A stretch of DNA of 64,000 bases, taken from positions 1-64,000 of the forward strand of contig DAIMXP010000009.1 in the NCBI GenBank assembly GCA_036734945.1. The letters run 5' to 3'. Position 1 is the stretch's first letter. Every line of letters starts with the position of its first letter. The translations under genes were made by a program, and so were the position numbers. Source of the DNA: UBA4733 sp036734945 (GTDB lineage Bacteria > Chloroflexota > UBA4733). The notes below the pieces were generated by a model. It was not told where the DNA came from. It saw nothing but the letters and a program-made list of their open reading frames with translations, and did no database searches. This document shows, in pieces, positions 43,277 through 51,654 of this stretch.

Positions 43277-43353
43277 CGTGGTGTCGGGGTGAGCAGGCCG
43301 AGGCGCGGACCGTAGTTGGAAACGGCCGGCGCCAGAGGATTGTCGCCGCTCAT
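43267..43353 (-). CDS. Possible 28-residue coupling ORF between cbiF and cbiG
   Basis: ATG at 43353 overlaps the cbiF stop (ATGA). The frame (MSGDNPLAPAVSNYGPRLGL and 8 more residues) ends with TAG at 43267, 10 bases inside the cbiG start region. All other junctions of this operon overlap, so this tiny frame may carry ribosomes from cbiF to cbiG. No homologue is known to me. Confidence 0.35.
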   Translation of the reverse strand: MSGDNPLAPAVSNYGPRLGLLTPTPRCA

Positions 43354-44192
43354 TTGACCACCGTCTGGTGGACTTCGGCGGTCGTGCCGGCGCTCCCGCC
43401 ATCCCGGCGCCAGGCGCCCTTGCGGAACATGTGGGTGTACGTGGCGTCGTAGAGGTGCGAGTGATTCTCGGCCGCCTGCTGGTGCAACTGTGGATCGAAC
43501 ACCGGACCAACCATGATGAGCGCCTGCTTCGCCAGCTTCGCTGCTCGCACCTGGCCGGCTACGGTGGCCAGCGTCCCGCGCAGGATCGACTGGTCTTCCC
43601 AGGTGACGCGGTGGACCACGGCTACCGGCGTTTCCGGCGGATAGCCGCCCGCCAGCAGTTCCGCCACCACGCGGTCGATCATGGCGATGCTCAAGAAAAG
43701 CGCCATGGTCGTGCCATGCCGGGCGAAGGCCGCCAACTGCTCGTTCGGCGGCAAGCCGGTGCGTCCGCCGACGCGGGTAAAGATGACGCTCTGGGCAATC
43801 TCCGGCACCGTCAACTCCGCACCGAGCGCTGCTGCCGCCGCGAAGGCCGAACTGACGCCGGGGATGATCTCGTAGGTAATGCCGGCGCGGTCCAACGCCA
43901 CCATCTGTTCGTGGATAGCGCCATACAGTCCGGGATCGCCGCTCTGCACACGCGCCACGAGCTTGCCGGCGCGCGCTGCGCCGATCATCAGCTCCAGAAT
44001 GCGCTCCAGCGGTAGGGTCGAACTGCCGTGAATTTCCGCATCGGGCCGCGCGCCGGCACATATCCCCGGATGGACAAGCGAATCGGCGTAGATGATGACG
44101 TCCGCACGTTGAATGAGGCGCCGGCCTTTGACCGTGAGCAACTCCGGGTCGCCCGGACCGGCGCCGATGAAGTAGACGGAAGTTTCAGACAT
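43350..44192 (-). CDS. cbiF: Precorrin-4 / cobalt-precorrin-4 C11-methyltransferase
   Basis: 280 residues: VYFIGAGPGDPELLTVKGRRLI, ADVIIYADSLVHPGI, VARVQSGDPGLYGAI and EIIPGVSSAFAAAAALGAEL mark the C11-methylase subgroup of SAM tetrapyrrole methylases. It overlaps cbiL by 8 bases upstream. It adds the C11 methyl group using SAM. Confidence 0.94.
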   Translation of the reverse strand: MSETSVYFIGAGPGDPELLTVKGRRLIQRADVIIYADSLVHPGICAGARPDAEIHGSSTLPLERILELMIGAARAGKLVARVQSGDPGLYGAIHEQMVALDRAGITYEIIPGVSSAFAAAAALGAELTVPEIAQSVIFTRVGGRTGLPPNEQLAAFARHGTTMALFLSIAMIDRVVAELLAGGYPPETPVAVVHRVTWEDQSILRGTLATVAGQVRAAKLAKQALIMVGPVFDPQLHQQAAENHSHLYDATYTHMFRKGAWRRDGGSAGTTAEVHQTVVK

Positions 44193-44925
44193 TGGGTGCT
44201 CCTTTTGATGGATAGACGATGATCAGGGAAAAGTAGTCGAGAGGCCGGCCGCGCAGGGCCCGCAGGTCGTGCCGAACTTCTTGCTCCGGCCGGCCCACCC
44301 GGCGCACATACAGCGCATGGTCGACAAGGTTCAGCCGCTCCAGCAGGTCCAGGACCTGGTCGAAGACAGCGCTCACTTTGAGCAGGACGACGGTATCAAA
44401 CTCGTGCAGCACCCGCTCCAGATCAGCGGGGGCATAACTTGCCGGAATGACGGCCAGCCGCTCGTCCTGGTCGACCAGGGGTTGCAGCGCGGCGGCACTG
44501 GCCGCCGCGAAGCTGGTGATCCCCGGCACTACCCGCACGGGTACGCGAGGATGCTGGTGCTGGAGCGTGCGACACAGGTGGACGAAGGTGCTGTAGGTCA
44601 GCGGATCGCCCTCCGTGATGAAGGCGGCATCCAATCCCGCCGCACTGACTTCGGCCACGCGTTGGGCGGCTGCCAACCAGGCGCGCTCCATGGCGGCAAC
44701 GTCCCGGCTCAGCGCGAAGGTCAGCGGCTCGACGCGCTGACGGCGAAGATCCAGGTAGGTACCGATAATTCGCTGCGCGTAACCCGGCTGGCCACCGCGC
44801 CCGGCCGGCGCGAACACCACCGGTACGGCGGTGAGCAGGCGATGCGCCCGCAAGGTCAGCAGTTCCGGATCGCCAGGACCGACACCCAGGCCGTACAGCA
44901 TCCCCCAGGCCGTGCCTTCAGCCAT
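44185..44925 (-). CDS. cbiL: Precorrin-2 / cobalt-factor II C20-methyltransferase
   Basis: 246 residues from ATG 44925. LYGLGVGPGDPELLTLRAHR, VVFAPAGRGGQPGYAQRII, DAAFITEGDPLTYSTFVHL and VVPGITSFAAASAAALQPL identify the C20-methylase (CobI/CbiL). Its start overlaps the cbiET stop by 8 bases. An in-frame start at 44991 would lie inside cbiET and looks unlikely. Confidence 0.94.
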   Translation of the reverse strand: MAEGTAWGMLYGLGVGPGDPELLTLRAHRLLTAVPVVFAPAGRGGQPGYAQRIIGTYLDLRRQRVEPLTFALSRDVAAMERAWLAAAQRVAEVSAAGLDAAFITEGDPLTYSTFVHLCRTLQHQHPRVPVRVVPGITSFAAASAAALQPLVDQDERLAVIPASYAPADLERVLHEFDTVVLLKVSAVFDQVLDLLERLNLVDHALYVRRVGRPEQEVRHDLRALRGRPLDYFSLIIVYPSKGAPNV

Positions 44926-46153
44926 CGGTACGCTCCAGCTTCGTTGCCGCCAGTATCCAGACCGGATTGAGGGCGGCCAGGCGCTCGTCATCGGCGATCG
45001 GGACGGCCCGCGCCACCTGTAATTGCACGAGCTCCTGCGGTCCCATACCCGACGCCGCCAGCCAGGCGCGGGCTTGCGCCAGATGATCCAGCGTCGTCAG
45101 GTTGAGCACCAGCCGCCCGCCTGGTCGTAAGCGCACCTGCACGGCAGCCAGCACTTCTCTCAACCGGCCGCCGCTGCCGCCGACGAATACGGCATCCGGC
45201 GTCGGCAACGGCTCCAGCGCCTCAGGGGCCTCACCCACAATCGCCTGCACGCCTGCCGCAGGAAAAGTGGCCAGGTTGGCCTGCAACACCGCGACCTGCT
45301 CCGGCGCGCGTTCTACCGCGTACACATCACCGCCGCAAAGGAGCGCGGCCTCGATGCTGACCGACCCGCTGCCCGCGCCAATGTCCCAGATGGTATCGCC
45401 GCGGTGCAGCCGCAGCTTGGAGAGACTCACCACCCGCACCTCCGCCTTGGTGATCTGGCCGCGCAGATGGGCAAAGGCGTCGTCGGGCAGGCCGAGCGTC
45501 AGCAACGGGCGGCGAGGTTGGTCGCGCAGGAGCAGCAGGACATTGAGCGCCGCGAACGTCTGCCCCGGCAATTGGTAGAGCGTCGTCTCGATCAGTCGTT
45601 CCTCGGGGCCGCCGAGATGCTCAGCGACCACCGCCCGGCAGTCCTCCATGCCGGCAGCACGCAAGGCTGCAGCGATGACGCGCGGCGTGTTGTTATCGTC
45701 GGTCAGGAGGGCGACCTTGGCTGCTTCCAACGCTGGCTGGAGTACCGGCGCTAACGGTCGGCCGTGCGCGCTGAGGATCGCCGCGTCTTGCCAGCCGACA
45801 CCGACCCTGGCGAAGGCAAGCTGCACGGAGCTGACATGAGGCAGGATTCGCAAGCGGTCGGGACCAAGCTGCTTGCTCAGGTAGGCGCCGACCCCGAAGA
45901 AAAGGGGGTCGCCGGAGGCGAGGACGACCACCCGGCAGTGAGCGCTGTGCTGCTCAATCGCTGCCACGACCGCGCGGAGGTTGTCTGTAATCGCCAGCGT
46001 CTGTGCCGTATGGCCGCTAAACCAGGCCAGGTGGCGGTGGCCGCCGAGCAGCAGCTCCGCCTGATCCACGGCTGCCTGCGCCTCCGCGCTCAGTCCCTCC
46101 GGGCCCTCATCTCCGATGCCGACCACGGTCACCCGAAATGCCGCTGTGCTCAC
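44918..46153 (-). CDS. cbiET: Precorrin-6Y C5,15-methyltransferase, fused CbiE-CbiT
   Basis: 411 residues. The N-terminal CbiE tetrapyrrole methylase (VVGIGDEGPEGLSAEAQAAV, VLASGDPLFFGVGAYL) is followed from about residue 200 by CbiT with a Rossmann SAM fold (GDTIWDIGAGSGSVSIEAAL). It methylates C5 and C15 and decarboxylates, as CobL does. The GTG start overlaps cbiD by 4 bases. The fusion is common. Confidence 0.94.
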   Translation of the reverse strand: MSTAAFRVTVVGIGDEGPEGLSAEAQAAVDQAELLLGGHRHLAWFSGHTAQTLAITDNLRAVVAAIEQHSAHCRVVVLASGDPLFFGVGAYLSKQLGPDRLRILPHVSSVQLAFARVGVGWQDAAILSAHGRPLAPVLQPALEAAKVALLTDDNNTPRVIAAALRAAGMEDCRAVVAEHLGGPEERLIETTLYQLPGQTFAALNVLLLLRDQPRRPLLTLGLPDDAFAHLRGQITKAEVRVVSLSKLRLHRGDTIWDIGAGSGSVSIEAALLCGGDVYAVERAPEQVAVLQANLATFPAAGVQAIVGEAPEALEPLPTPDAVFVGGSGGRLREVLAAVQVRLRPGGRLVLNLTTLDHLAQARAWLAASGMGPQELVQLQVARAVPIADDERLAALNPVWILAATKLERTDG

Positions 46154-47394
46154 GAGTGTGCCCCGTCCTGGCTACCGTCTGGCAGGAGCGTGGAGGCACT
46201 GCGCAGTGCTCGGGGGCGAGACAGTGCCGGCCCGACCAGAGTTCCTGCCGACCGCCCCGCCCGCCCCAGCACCCGACCGTCGAAGTCGAACATGATCACA
46301 TCCAGGGTAAGCGCCCCTCCGACCTGTACCTGGCAGTGCTCCGCGACGTGTTCGCAGATGGCCGTAAAGAGTTGAGGAAAGCCGGCGGCGATGGTCAACT
46401 CCTGAACGTGCCGGGCGGTGTTGGCCTGACTGATCGCGGCGGTCAGTTCCGGTGTAGCGCCCGCCTCAGTAGCCACGGCAGCGAGGAAGACCGGATCGAC
46501 CTGGTTGCCCGCGACGTGTGTCATCAAGTGTCCTTGCGCCATCTTGGCGTACTTGCCGATCATGCCGCAGAGATGGACTGTTTGCATGCCATGGTGTACT
46601 GCCCGTTGCAGGGCGAAGCCGGTGAATTCCCCCATCTCGATCAGCGCCATGTCTGATAGGCCGAGCAATTGCTGGCCGAAACGCTCGCTGCGCCCACCGG
46701 TGCTCATCAGCACTTCCCGAATTCCGTTCGCTGCCGCCACGTCAATGGACTGCCCAACGCTCGCCCGCCAGGCGGCGGTGGAGAAGGGCTGGACGATGCC
46801 GGTAGTGCCGAGAATAGAGAGACCACCGACGATGCCGAGCCGACCGTTGAGCGTCTTGAGCGCCAATTCTCGCCCCTGAGGGATGGAGATAGTCACGGTG
46901 AGACCACGCTTGTGCAGCCGTTCACCGGCCAGGCTGCTGACGTGTTGCAGGATCATCTGCCGTGGTACCGGGTTGATGGCCGGTCCGCCAACTTCCAGGC
47001 CAAGGCCGGGACGTGTCACGGTGCCCACGCCTTCGCCTCCCCGCAACGTGATGCCGGGCGGGTCGGACCAGGCCACATCGGCACAGATTTCGGCGCCGTG
47101 CGTCACATCGGGATCGTCGCCGGCGTCCTTGATCACCGAGCATTGCGCCTGCTGCTCGTGGAGCGTGCAACGCTGGAGAAGGAAACGCACCTGCCGGCCC
47201 GCCGGCAACGTGATGACAACAGACTCGGCTGGTTGGCCGACCAGCAGTGCCTGGGTCGCACCGAGTGCCGCCGCCGTGGCGCAAGCGCCGGTAGTAAAGC
47301 CGGTGCGCATCCCCTTGCCGCGTGGTTGTGGCACACCGCCGGTCACAACGATACCGTCCGGCGGGAGAGAGGTATCGGAGATATCGTCAGCCAT
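46150..47394 (-). CDS. cbiD: Cobalt-precorrin-5B C1-methyltransferase
   Basis: 414 residues with the CbiD signatures KGMRTGFTTGACATAAALGA, ILGTTGIVQPFSTAAWRASV, LMSTGGRSERFGQQLLGL and GKYAKMAQGHLMTHV. It methylates C1 in the anaerobic pathway, a step with an unrelated enzyme (CobF) in the aerobic one. It overlaps the cbiA-cbiC fusion by 8 bases. Confidence 0.95.
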   Translation of the reverse strand: MADDISDTSLPPDGIVVTGGVPQPRGKGMRTGFTTGACATAAALGATQALLVGQPAESVVITLPAGRQVRFLLQRCTLHEQQAQCSVIKDAGDDPDVTHGAEICADVAWSDPPGITLRGGEGVGTVTRPGLGLEVGGPAINPVPRQMILQHVSSLAGERLHKRGLTVTISIPQGRELALKTLNGRLGIVGGLSILGTTGIVQPFSTAAWRASVGQSIDVAAANGIREVLMSTGGRSERFGQQLLGLSDMALIEMGEFTGFALQRAVHHGMQTVHLCGMIGKYAKMAQGHLMTHVAGNQVDPVFLAAVATEAGATPELTAAISQANTARHVQELTIAAGFPQLFTAICEHVAEHCQVQVGGALTLDVIMFDFDGRVLGRAGRSAGTLVGPALSRPRALRSASTLLPDGSQDGAHS

Positions 47395-49519
47395 TGGGCT
47401 GCTCTTCCTCCGCAGCCGCCAGCAGCAACAGCGCGTTGACTGCCGCCACAGCCAGCGGCGTGCCGCCTCGCGTTCCTGTCACCGTGATGAAAGGTACCGT
47501 GCAGCGCAGCAGCGCTTCCTTGGACTCAGTGGCGGCGACGAAGCCTACAGGAATCCCGATAATGACGGCGGGGCGGGCGACGCCCGCCTGGACGAGGTCA
47601 AGCAGGGCCAGCAAGGCAGTGGGCGCGTTGCCGATGGCGACGACAGCGCCCTCCAACCGGGCGCCAAAGTGCAACATCGCTTCTGCCGAACGCGGAAAGC
47701 CGGAAGCCTGCGCGCGAGCGGCCACGGCACCGTCGTCGATGCCGGTCTGCACCGTACAGCCGAATCGCTCCGTGAGGCGGCGATTGACGCCGCTGACGAC
47801 CATCTTGACGTCACAGAAGATGGGGCGGCCCACCCGCAGCGCTGCGACGCCGTCTGTCATCGCTTCAGGGTGGATCTGGATAAGCGAAGCGATGGCGGGA
47901 TCACCAACAGCATAGATCAGCCGGCGGGCCAGCGTTCGCTCTGCAGCAGTCCACGCCGTTCCAATCAATGCGTTATCGCTGATGGCCAGACTACGCCGCT
48001 CGATCTCCGCGCCGGGCAGGCCATAGGTGCGCAGCAGGGACGGCGCCGCGAGTTGCCCGCTACGCTGGTACTCAGTCGTCGTCGTGGTGGCGGCTCTCTC
48101 GGCCTTTGGTTTCCCTTCAGTCGCGGCGTGCAACGATGTTGTGGATGGTTGCCAGGGAGATGCCGCCGCGCAAGCCTGGACAAAACGCGGCGCGAGGTGC
48201 GGGTCGCTGCCGAAGTGCAGGTGGATGTAGGAAGCAAGGACACTGCCGCTGCTGTACCCTTCCCGACGCGCCACGGGTCCGTCGATGTCGTAGGCTGCCA
48301 TGTCCGCGTCCGGCGGTTCCCGTTGCACTGACCAATGGAACTCGTGGCCGGGCAGGCGCTCGCCCTGCTGCTGCAGCATCGTTGAACGGCGCGCCGTGAC
48401 GGTGCGATAGCCCAGCGTCAGCCGGGCCTGCGTCATTGAGCATTCCAGTGGTACCAGGCCCGCCATAAGGTGTGTGTGGCTGTCGCGTTCAGTAAGGGAC
48501 TTGCCGAGGTACATGGCGCCGCCGCATTCACCATAGATCGGCATGCCCTGCCGGGCGGCGGCGCGTAGCGACGCCAGCATGGACGTGTTGGCGCTCAGCT
48601 CAGCCGCGAACAACTCCGGGAACCCGCCGCCGATATAGACGCCCTGGGCGCCCTCCGGCAGTGCCGCATCCTCCAGCGGGCTGAATGGCAGCAGATCAGC
48701 GCCCCAGGCGCGCAGCAAATCGAGGCTGTCTTCATAGTAGAAATGGAAGGCGCGATCGCGGGCGACGGCGATGCGCGTGCGCACCGGCAGCGTCTTCTCC
48801 GGAAACAGACCTGCGAGCGTGTCTTTCGGCAAGGCGACGTCGGGCAGCATGCGCAAAAGTCGTTCCAGATCGATGCCGCCCTCGATGGCGGATGCTGCCC
48901 GCTCCAGGAATGCCGTCGCGGCCGGGCCATCTGTAACCGGTATCAGCCCCAGGTAGCGCTCCGGCAGTTGCAGGCTGTCGTCGCGCCGGATCGCTCCCAC
49001 CACCGGTACGCCCGTCTCCTGCTCGATGGCCGGCGCGATAGCCGCCAGGTGCGTATCGGAGGCAACGCGATTCAGGATAACGCCGGCCAGCGGTAGAGCC
49101 GGGTCGAAGGCGCGCACGCCGGCCACCAGTGCCGCGGCGGTCCGGGCCTGCCTGGCGACGTCCAGCACGAGCAGCACCGGCGCTCCCAGGGCCTTGGCGA
49201 CCTCGACGGTACTTGCCCGTTCGCCTTCGCCCGTGCGGCCGTCAAACAGCCCCATCACGCCTTCGATCACGGCGATGTCGGCATCGACGGCAGAGCGTGC
49301 GAAGAGCGCCTGCAACACAGGCAGGCTGAGGAGCCAGCGATCCAGATTGCGACAGGGACGGCCGCAGGCGGCCGTGTGATAGGAGGGGTCGATGTAATCC
49401 GGGCCTACCTTGTATGGTTGGACCCGCAGGCCGCGCTTGCGGAGCGCCGCCATCAGACCGGTAGCAACTGTGGTTTTACCCGTGCCGCTCTGCATACCGG
49501 CAATCACCACTGCTTTCAC
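47387..49519 (-). CDS. CbiA-CbiC fusion: cobyrinate a,c-diamide synthase and precorrin-8X methylmutase
   Basis: 710 residues. About 1-455 is CbiA/CobB: an ATP-binding AGMQSGTGKTTVATGLMAAL and the amidotransferase part with the nucleophile Cys in MPIYGECGGAMYLGKSL. A short Thr-rich linker (about 475-485) leads to CbiC/CobH (about 490-700): RSLAISDNALIGTAWTAAER, IFCDVKMVVSGVNRR, VVAIGNAPTALLALLDL. The enzymes act in succession, methyl shift then a,c amidation, so the fusion may channel the intermediate. The start overlaps the chelatase gene (ATGA). Confidence 0.93.
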   Translation of the reverse strand: MKAVVIAGMQSGTGKTTVATGLMAALRKRGLRVQPYKVGPDYIDPSYHTAACGRPCRNLDRWLLSLPVLQALFARSAVDADIAVIEGVMGLFDGRTGEGERASTVEVAKALGAPVLLVLDVARQARTAAALVAGVRAFDPALPLAGVILNRVASDTHLAAIAPAIEQETGVPVVGAIRRDDSLQLPERYLGLIPVTDGPAATAFLERAASAIEGGIDLERLLRMLPDVALPKDTLAGLFPEKTLPVRTRIAVARDRAFHFYYEDSLDLLRAWGADLLPFSPLEDAALPEGAQGVYIGGGFPELFAAELSANTSMLASLRAAARQGMPIYGECGGAMYLGKSLTERDSHTHLMAGLVPLECSMTQARLTLGYRTVTARRSTMLQQQGERLPGHEFHWSVQREPPDADMAAYDIDGPVARREGYSSGSVLASYIHLHFGSDPHLAPRFVQACAAASPWQPSTTSLHAATEGKPKAERAATTTTTEYQRSGQLAAPSLLRTYGLPGAEIERRSLAISDNALIGTAWTAAERTLARRLIYAVGDPAIASLIQIHPEAMTDGVAALRVGRPIFCDVKMVVSGVNRRLTERFGCTVQTGIDDGAVAARAQASGFPRSAEAMLHFGARLEGAVVAIGNAPTALLALLDLVQAGVARPAVIIGIPVGFVAATESKEALLRCTVPFITVTGTRGGTPLAVAAVNALLLLAAAEEEQPNG

Positions 49520-51654
49520 GACTGGAAGGCTCCAGGTCCTGTGCTGAGGGAAGCACCCGGCGCCAGAAGGGAGCGTACGGATTGCTCCAAAGCCTGACCG
49601 GCGAGGCCGGCGCCGGCACGCAACTGCTCCAACGGTAGGTAGCGAGCCGCCATAGCATTGGCGATCTCTCGGGCGAGGCCCAGCCGCGTGCGGCCGGCTT
49701 CGGTATCCACTACCAGTGTCTGTCCTCCCCAGCGCGCCGTCCGCTGCTGGACATGGGCGGCAGCGGTCAACGCTGCCGCGAAGGGACCAACTCCGGCCAG
49801 GTTGACATTGGCGCGGCCATCGCTGAGGAGTACCAGGAAAGGGATGCAGCCACCGCGTTGCCCGACGGCTCGCTCCAGCACACCGGCGGCCAGGTAAAGG
49901 GCCTGCGCCAGCGGTGTGCGACCGCCGGTCGGCAGCGTGGCGAGGAGACGCTCGGCCCGCTCCACGCTGTTGGTCGGTGGCAGCAGGAGGTTGGCGCCGC
50001 TGTCGCGAAACACGACCAGACCGACCTGATCACGCTTGCGATAGGCGTCCAGCAGCAGCGAGAGAATGGCGCTCTTCGTGGCGGCCATGCGATCAGCCGC
50101 TCCCATAGAGCCGCTGGCGTCGACCACAAAGAGGATCAGGTTACGCATGTGCCGGCGGTGGACACGTTCACGCAAGTCGCAGGGCCGGAGCCGCAGCGCC
50201 AGTGCCGGCTTCGGCCCCGGGCCTTGCCGCCGTGTCAACTGGTACGGCGCCGCCGCTCGTATCGTCGGCGCCAGCGCCAGATGTCGGAGGGGACCGCTCG
50301 GCAGCCGACTGCCGACGTAGCTGCCAAGGTCGTCGGCAGTTGCTGCTGCGCCAGGCCGCCCGGAGCGCGACACCGCCGGGCGGAAGGCCCGCGCCGAACG
50401 TGGGAGAGGGCCGGGGGAGACGATGGGGAACGGGCTATCGGCAGCCGAAGTCCGGTCGGGGGCGGGCGGGGAAGGCGATGTACTTTCGGCGTTGTTCTCG
50501 CCGTTCGTCACCGAGGGCGGTGGCGATGACCCGCTCTCGCTGTCGCCGCTGTCCGGCTGTGTGCTGTCGGAAGTAGAGTCGCCGGCTTCGGCACTGCCTG
50601 GTTCCGGCGCAGTGGCGCCGTGCTCCTCCAGGAGTTGCTGCAACTGTTCCTGATCGACGCCTCGCTGGTCAAACGGTTGGCGGCGCTTGCGATGGGGCAG
50701 GGCGAGTTCTGCCGCCTGTCGAATGTCGTCGATGGTGACGCAGGTGCGGCCTGCAAGCGCGGCGAGCGTGCTGGCCGTGCGGTGCATGACGATGTCGGCA
50801 CGCAGGCCATCCACGCCGAAGGCCGCGCAAATGCGCGTGATCACCTTGAGCAGGCCGTCGTCCAGCGTGACGCGGGGCAGCAATTCGCGCGCTTGCCGCA
50901 GGCGCTCCCGTTGGGCCGCTTCGGCGGCCGCCCAGACGGCGCCGAACGCTGTCGGGTTGCGCTCGAAGGCGATGCGGCGGCGCACGACTTCCGCCCGCTC
51001 GTCCGGGTCAGGCAGACCCGCCACTTCCACCATCAGGGCGAAGCGGTCCAGCAGTTGCGGGCGCAGGTCGCCCTCTTCCGGGTTCATGGTGCCGACCAGC
51101 AGGAACTCCGCCGGGTGGCTCAGCGAGATACCTTCTCGCTCGACGTAGTTGCGGCCCATCGCCGCGACATCAAGCAGTGTGTCCACCAGGTGATCCTGCA
51201 ACAGGTTCACCTCGTCGATGGCGAGGATGCCGCGGTTGGCGCGAGCGAGCAGGCCCGGCTCGAACTGCCGCCGACCCTCCTGAATCGCCCGCTCCAGATC
51301 GAGCGTGCCGACGACGCGGTCCTCGGTGGCGCCCACGGGCAACTCGACCATCGGCACTCGACGCTCCTGGCGGGGCAGCGTCTCGCCGCGGGACTGGCGC
51401 TCGGCGCAGTCGTCACACAGCGCCGTCGGGTCGTCCGGATCGCAGCCGTACGGGCAGCCCATCACCACAGCGATCTCCGGCAACAGGTTGGCCAGCGCGC
51501 GCACCGCCGTGGACTTGGCAGTGCCCTTTTCGCCGCGAATCAGCACGCCACCCAGGCGCGGATTGACGGCATTGAGGAGCAGAGCGAGTTTCATGGGCTC
51601 CTGGCCGACGAGGGCGGTGAAGGGGTAGCTGGGACGCTGACGGTTAGCCGGCAT
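49516..51654 (-). CDS. Cobalto/magnesium chelatase-like fused I-D subunit
   Basis: 712 residues. The N-terminal AAA+ part (about 1-340) has Walker A RGEKGTAKST, a Cys-rich CPYGCDPDDPTALCDDCAE insert and Walker B GILAIDEVNLL. An acidic/Pro/Ser-rich linker (about 350-450) is followed by a C-terminal VWA domain with a MIDAS-like DASGSMGAADRMAATKSAI. Such ChlI/ChlD fusions act with CobN for cobalt insertion in actinobacteria and Chloroflexota. It overlaps cobN by 11 bases. Confidence 0.92.
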   Translation of the reverse strand: MPANRQRPSYPFTALVGQEPMKLALLLNAVNPRLGGVLIRGEKGTAKSTAVRALANLLPEIAVVMGCPYGCDPDDPTALCDDCAERQSRGETLPRQERRVPMVELPVGATEDRVVGTLDLERAIQEGRRQFEPGLLARANRGILAIDEVNLLQDHLVDTLLDVAAMGRNYVEREGISLSHPAEFLLVGTMNPEEGDLRPQLLDRFALMVEVAGLPDPDERAEVVRRRIAFERNPTAFGAVWAAAEAAQRERLRQARELLPRVTLDDGLLKVITRICAAFGVDGLRADIVMHRTASTLAALAGRTCVTIDDIRQAAELALPHRKRRQPFDQRGVDQEQLQQLLEEHGATAPEPGSAEAGDSTSDSTQPDSGDSESGSSPPPSVTNGENNAESTSPSPPAPDRTSAADSPFPIVSPGPLPRSARAFRPAVSRSGRPGAAATADDLGSYVGSRLPSGPLRHLALAPTIRAAAPYQLTRRQGPGPKPALALRLRPCDLRERVHRRHMRNLILFVVDASGSMGAADRMAATKSAILSLLLDAYRKRDQVGLVVFRDSGANLLLPPTNSVERAERLLATLPTGGRTPLAQALYLAAGVLERAVGQRGGCIPFLVLLSDGRANVNLAGVGPFAAALTAAAHVQQRTARWGGQTLVVDTEAGRTRLGLAREIANAMAARYLPLEQLRAGAGLAGQALEQSVRSLLAPGASLSTGPGAFQS

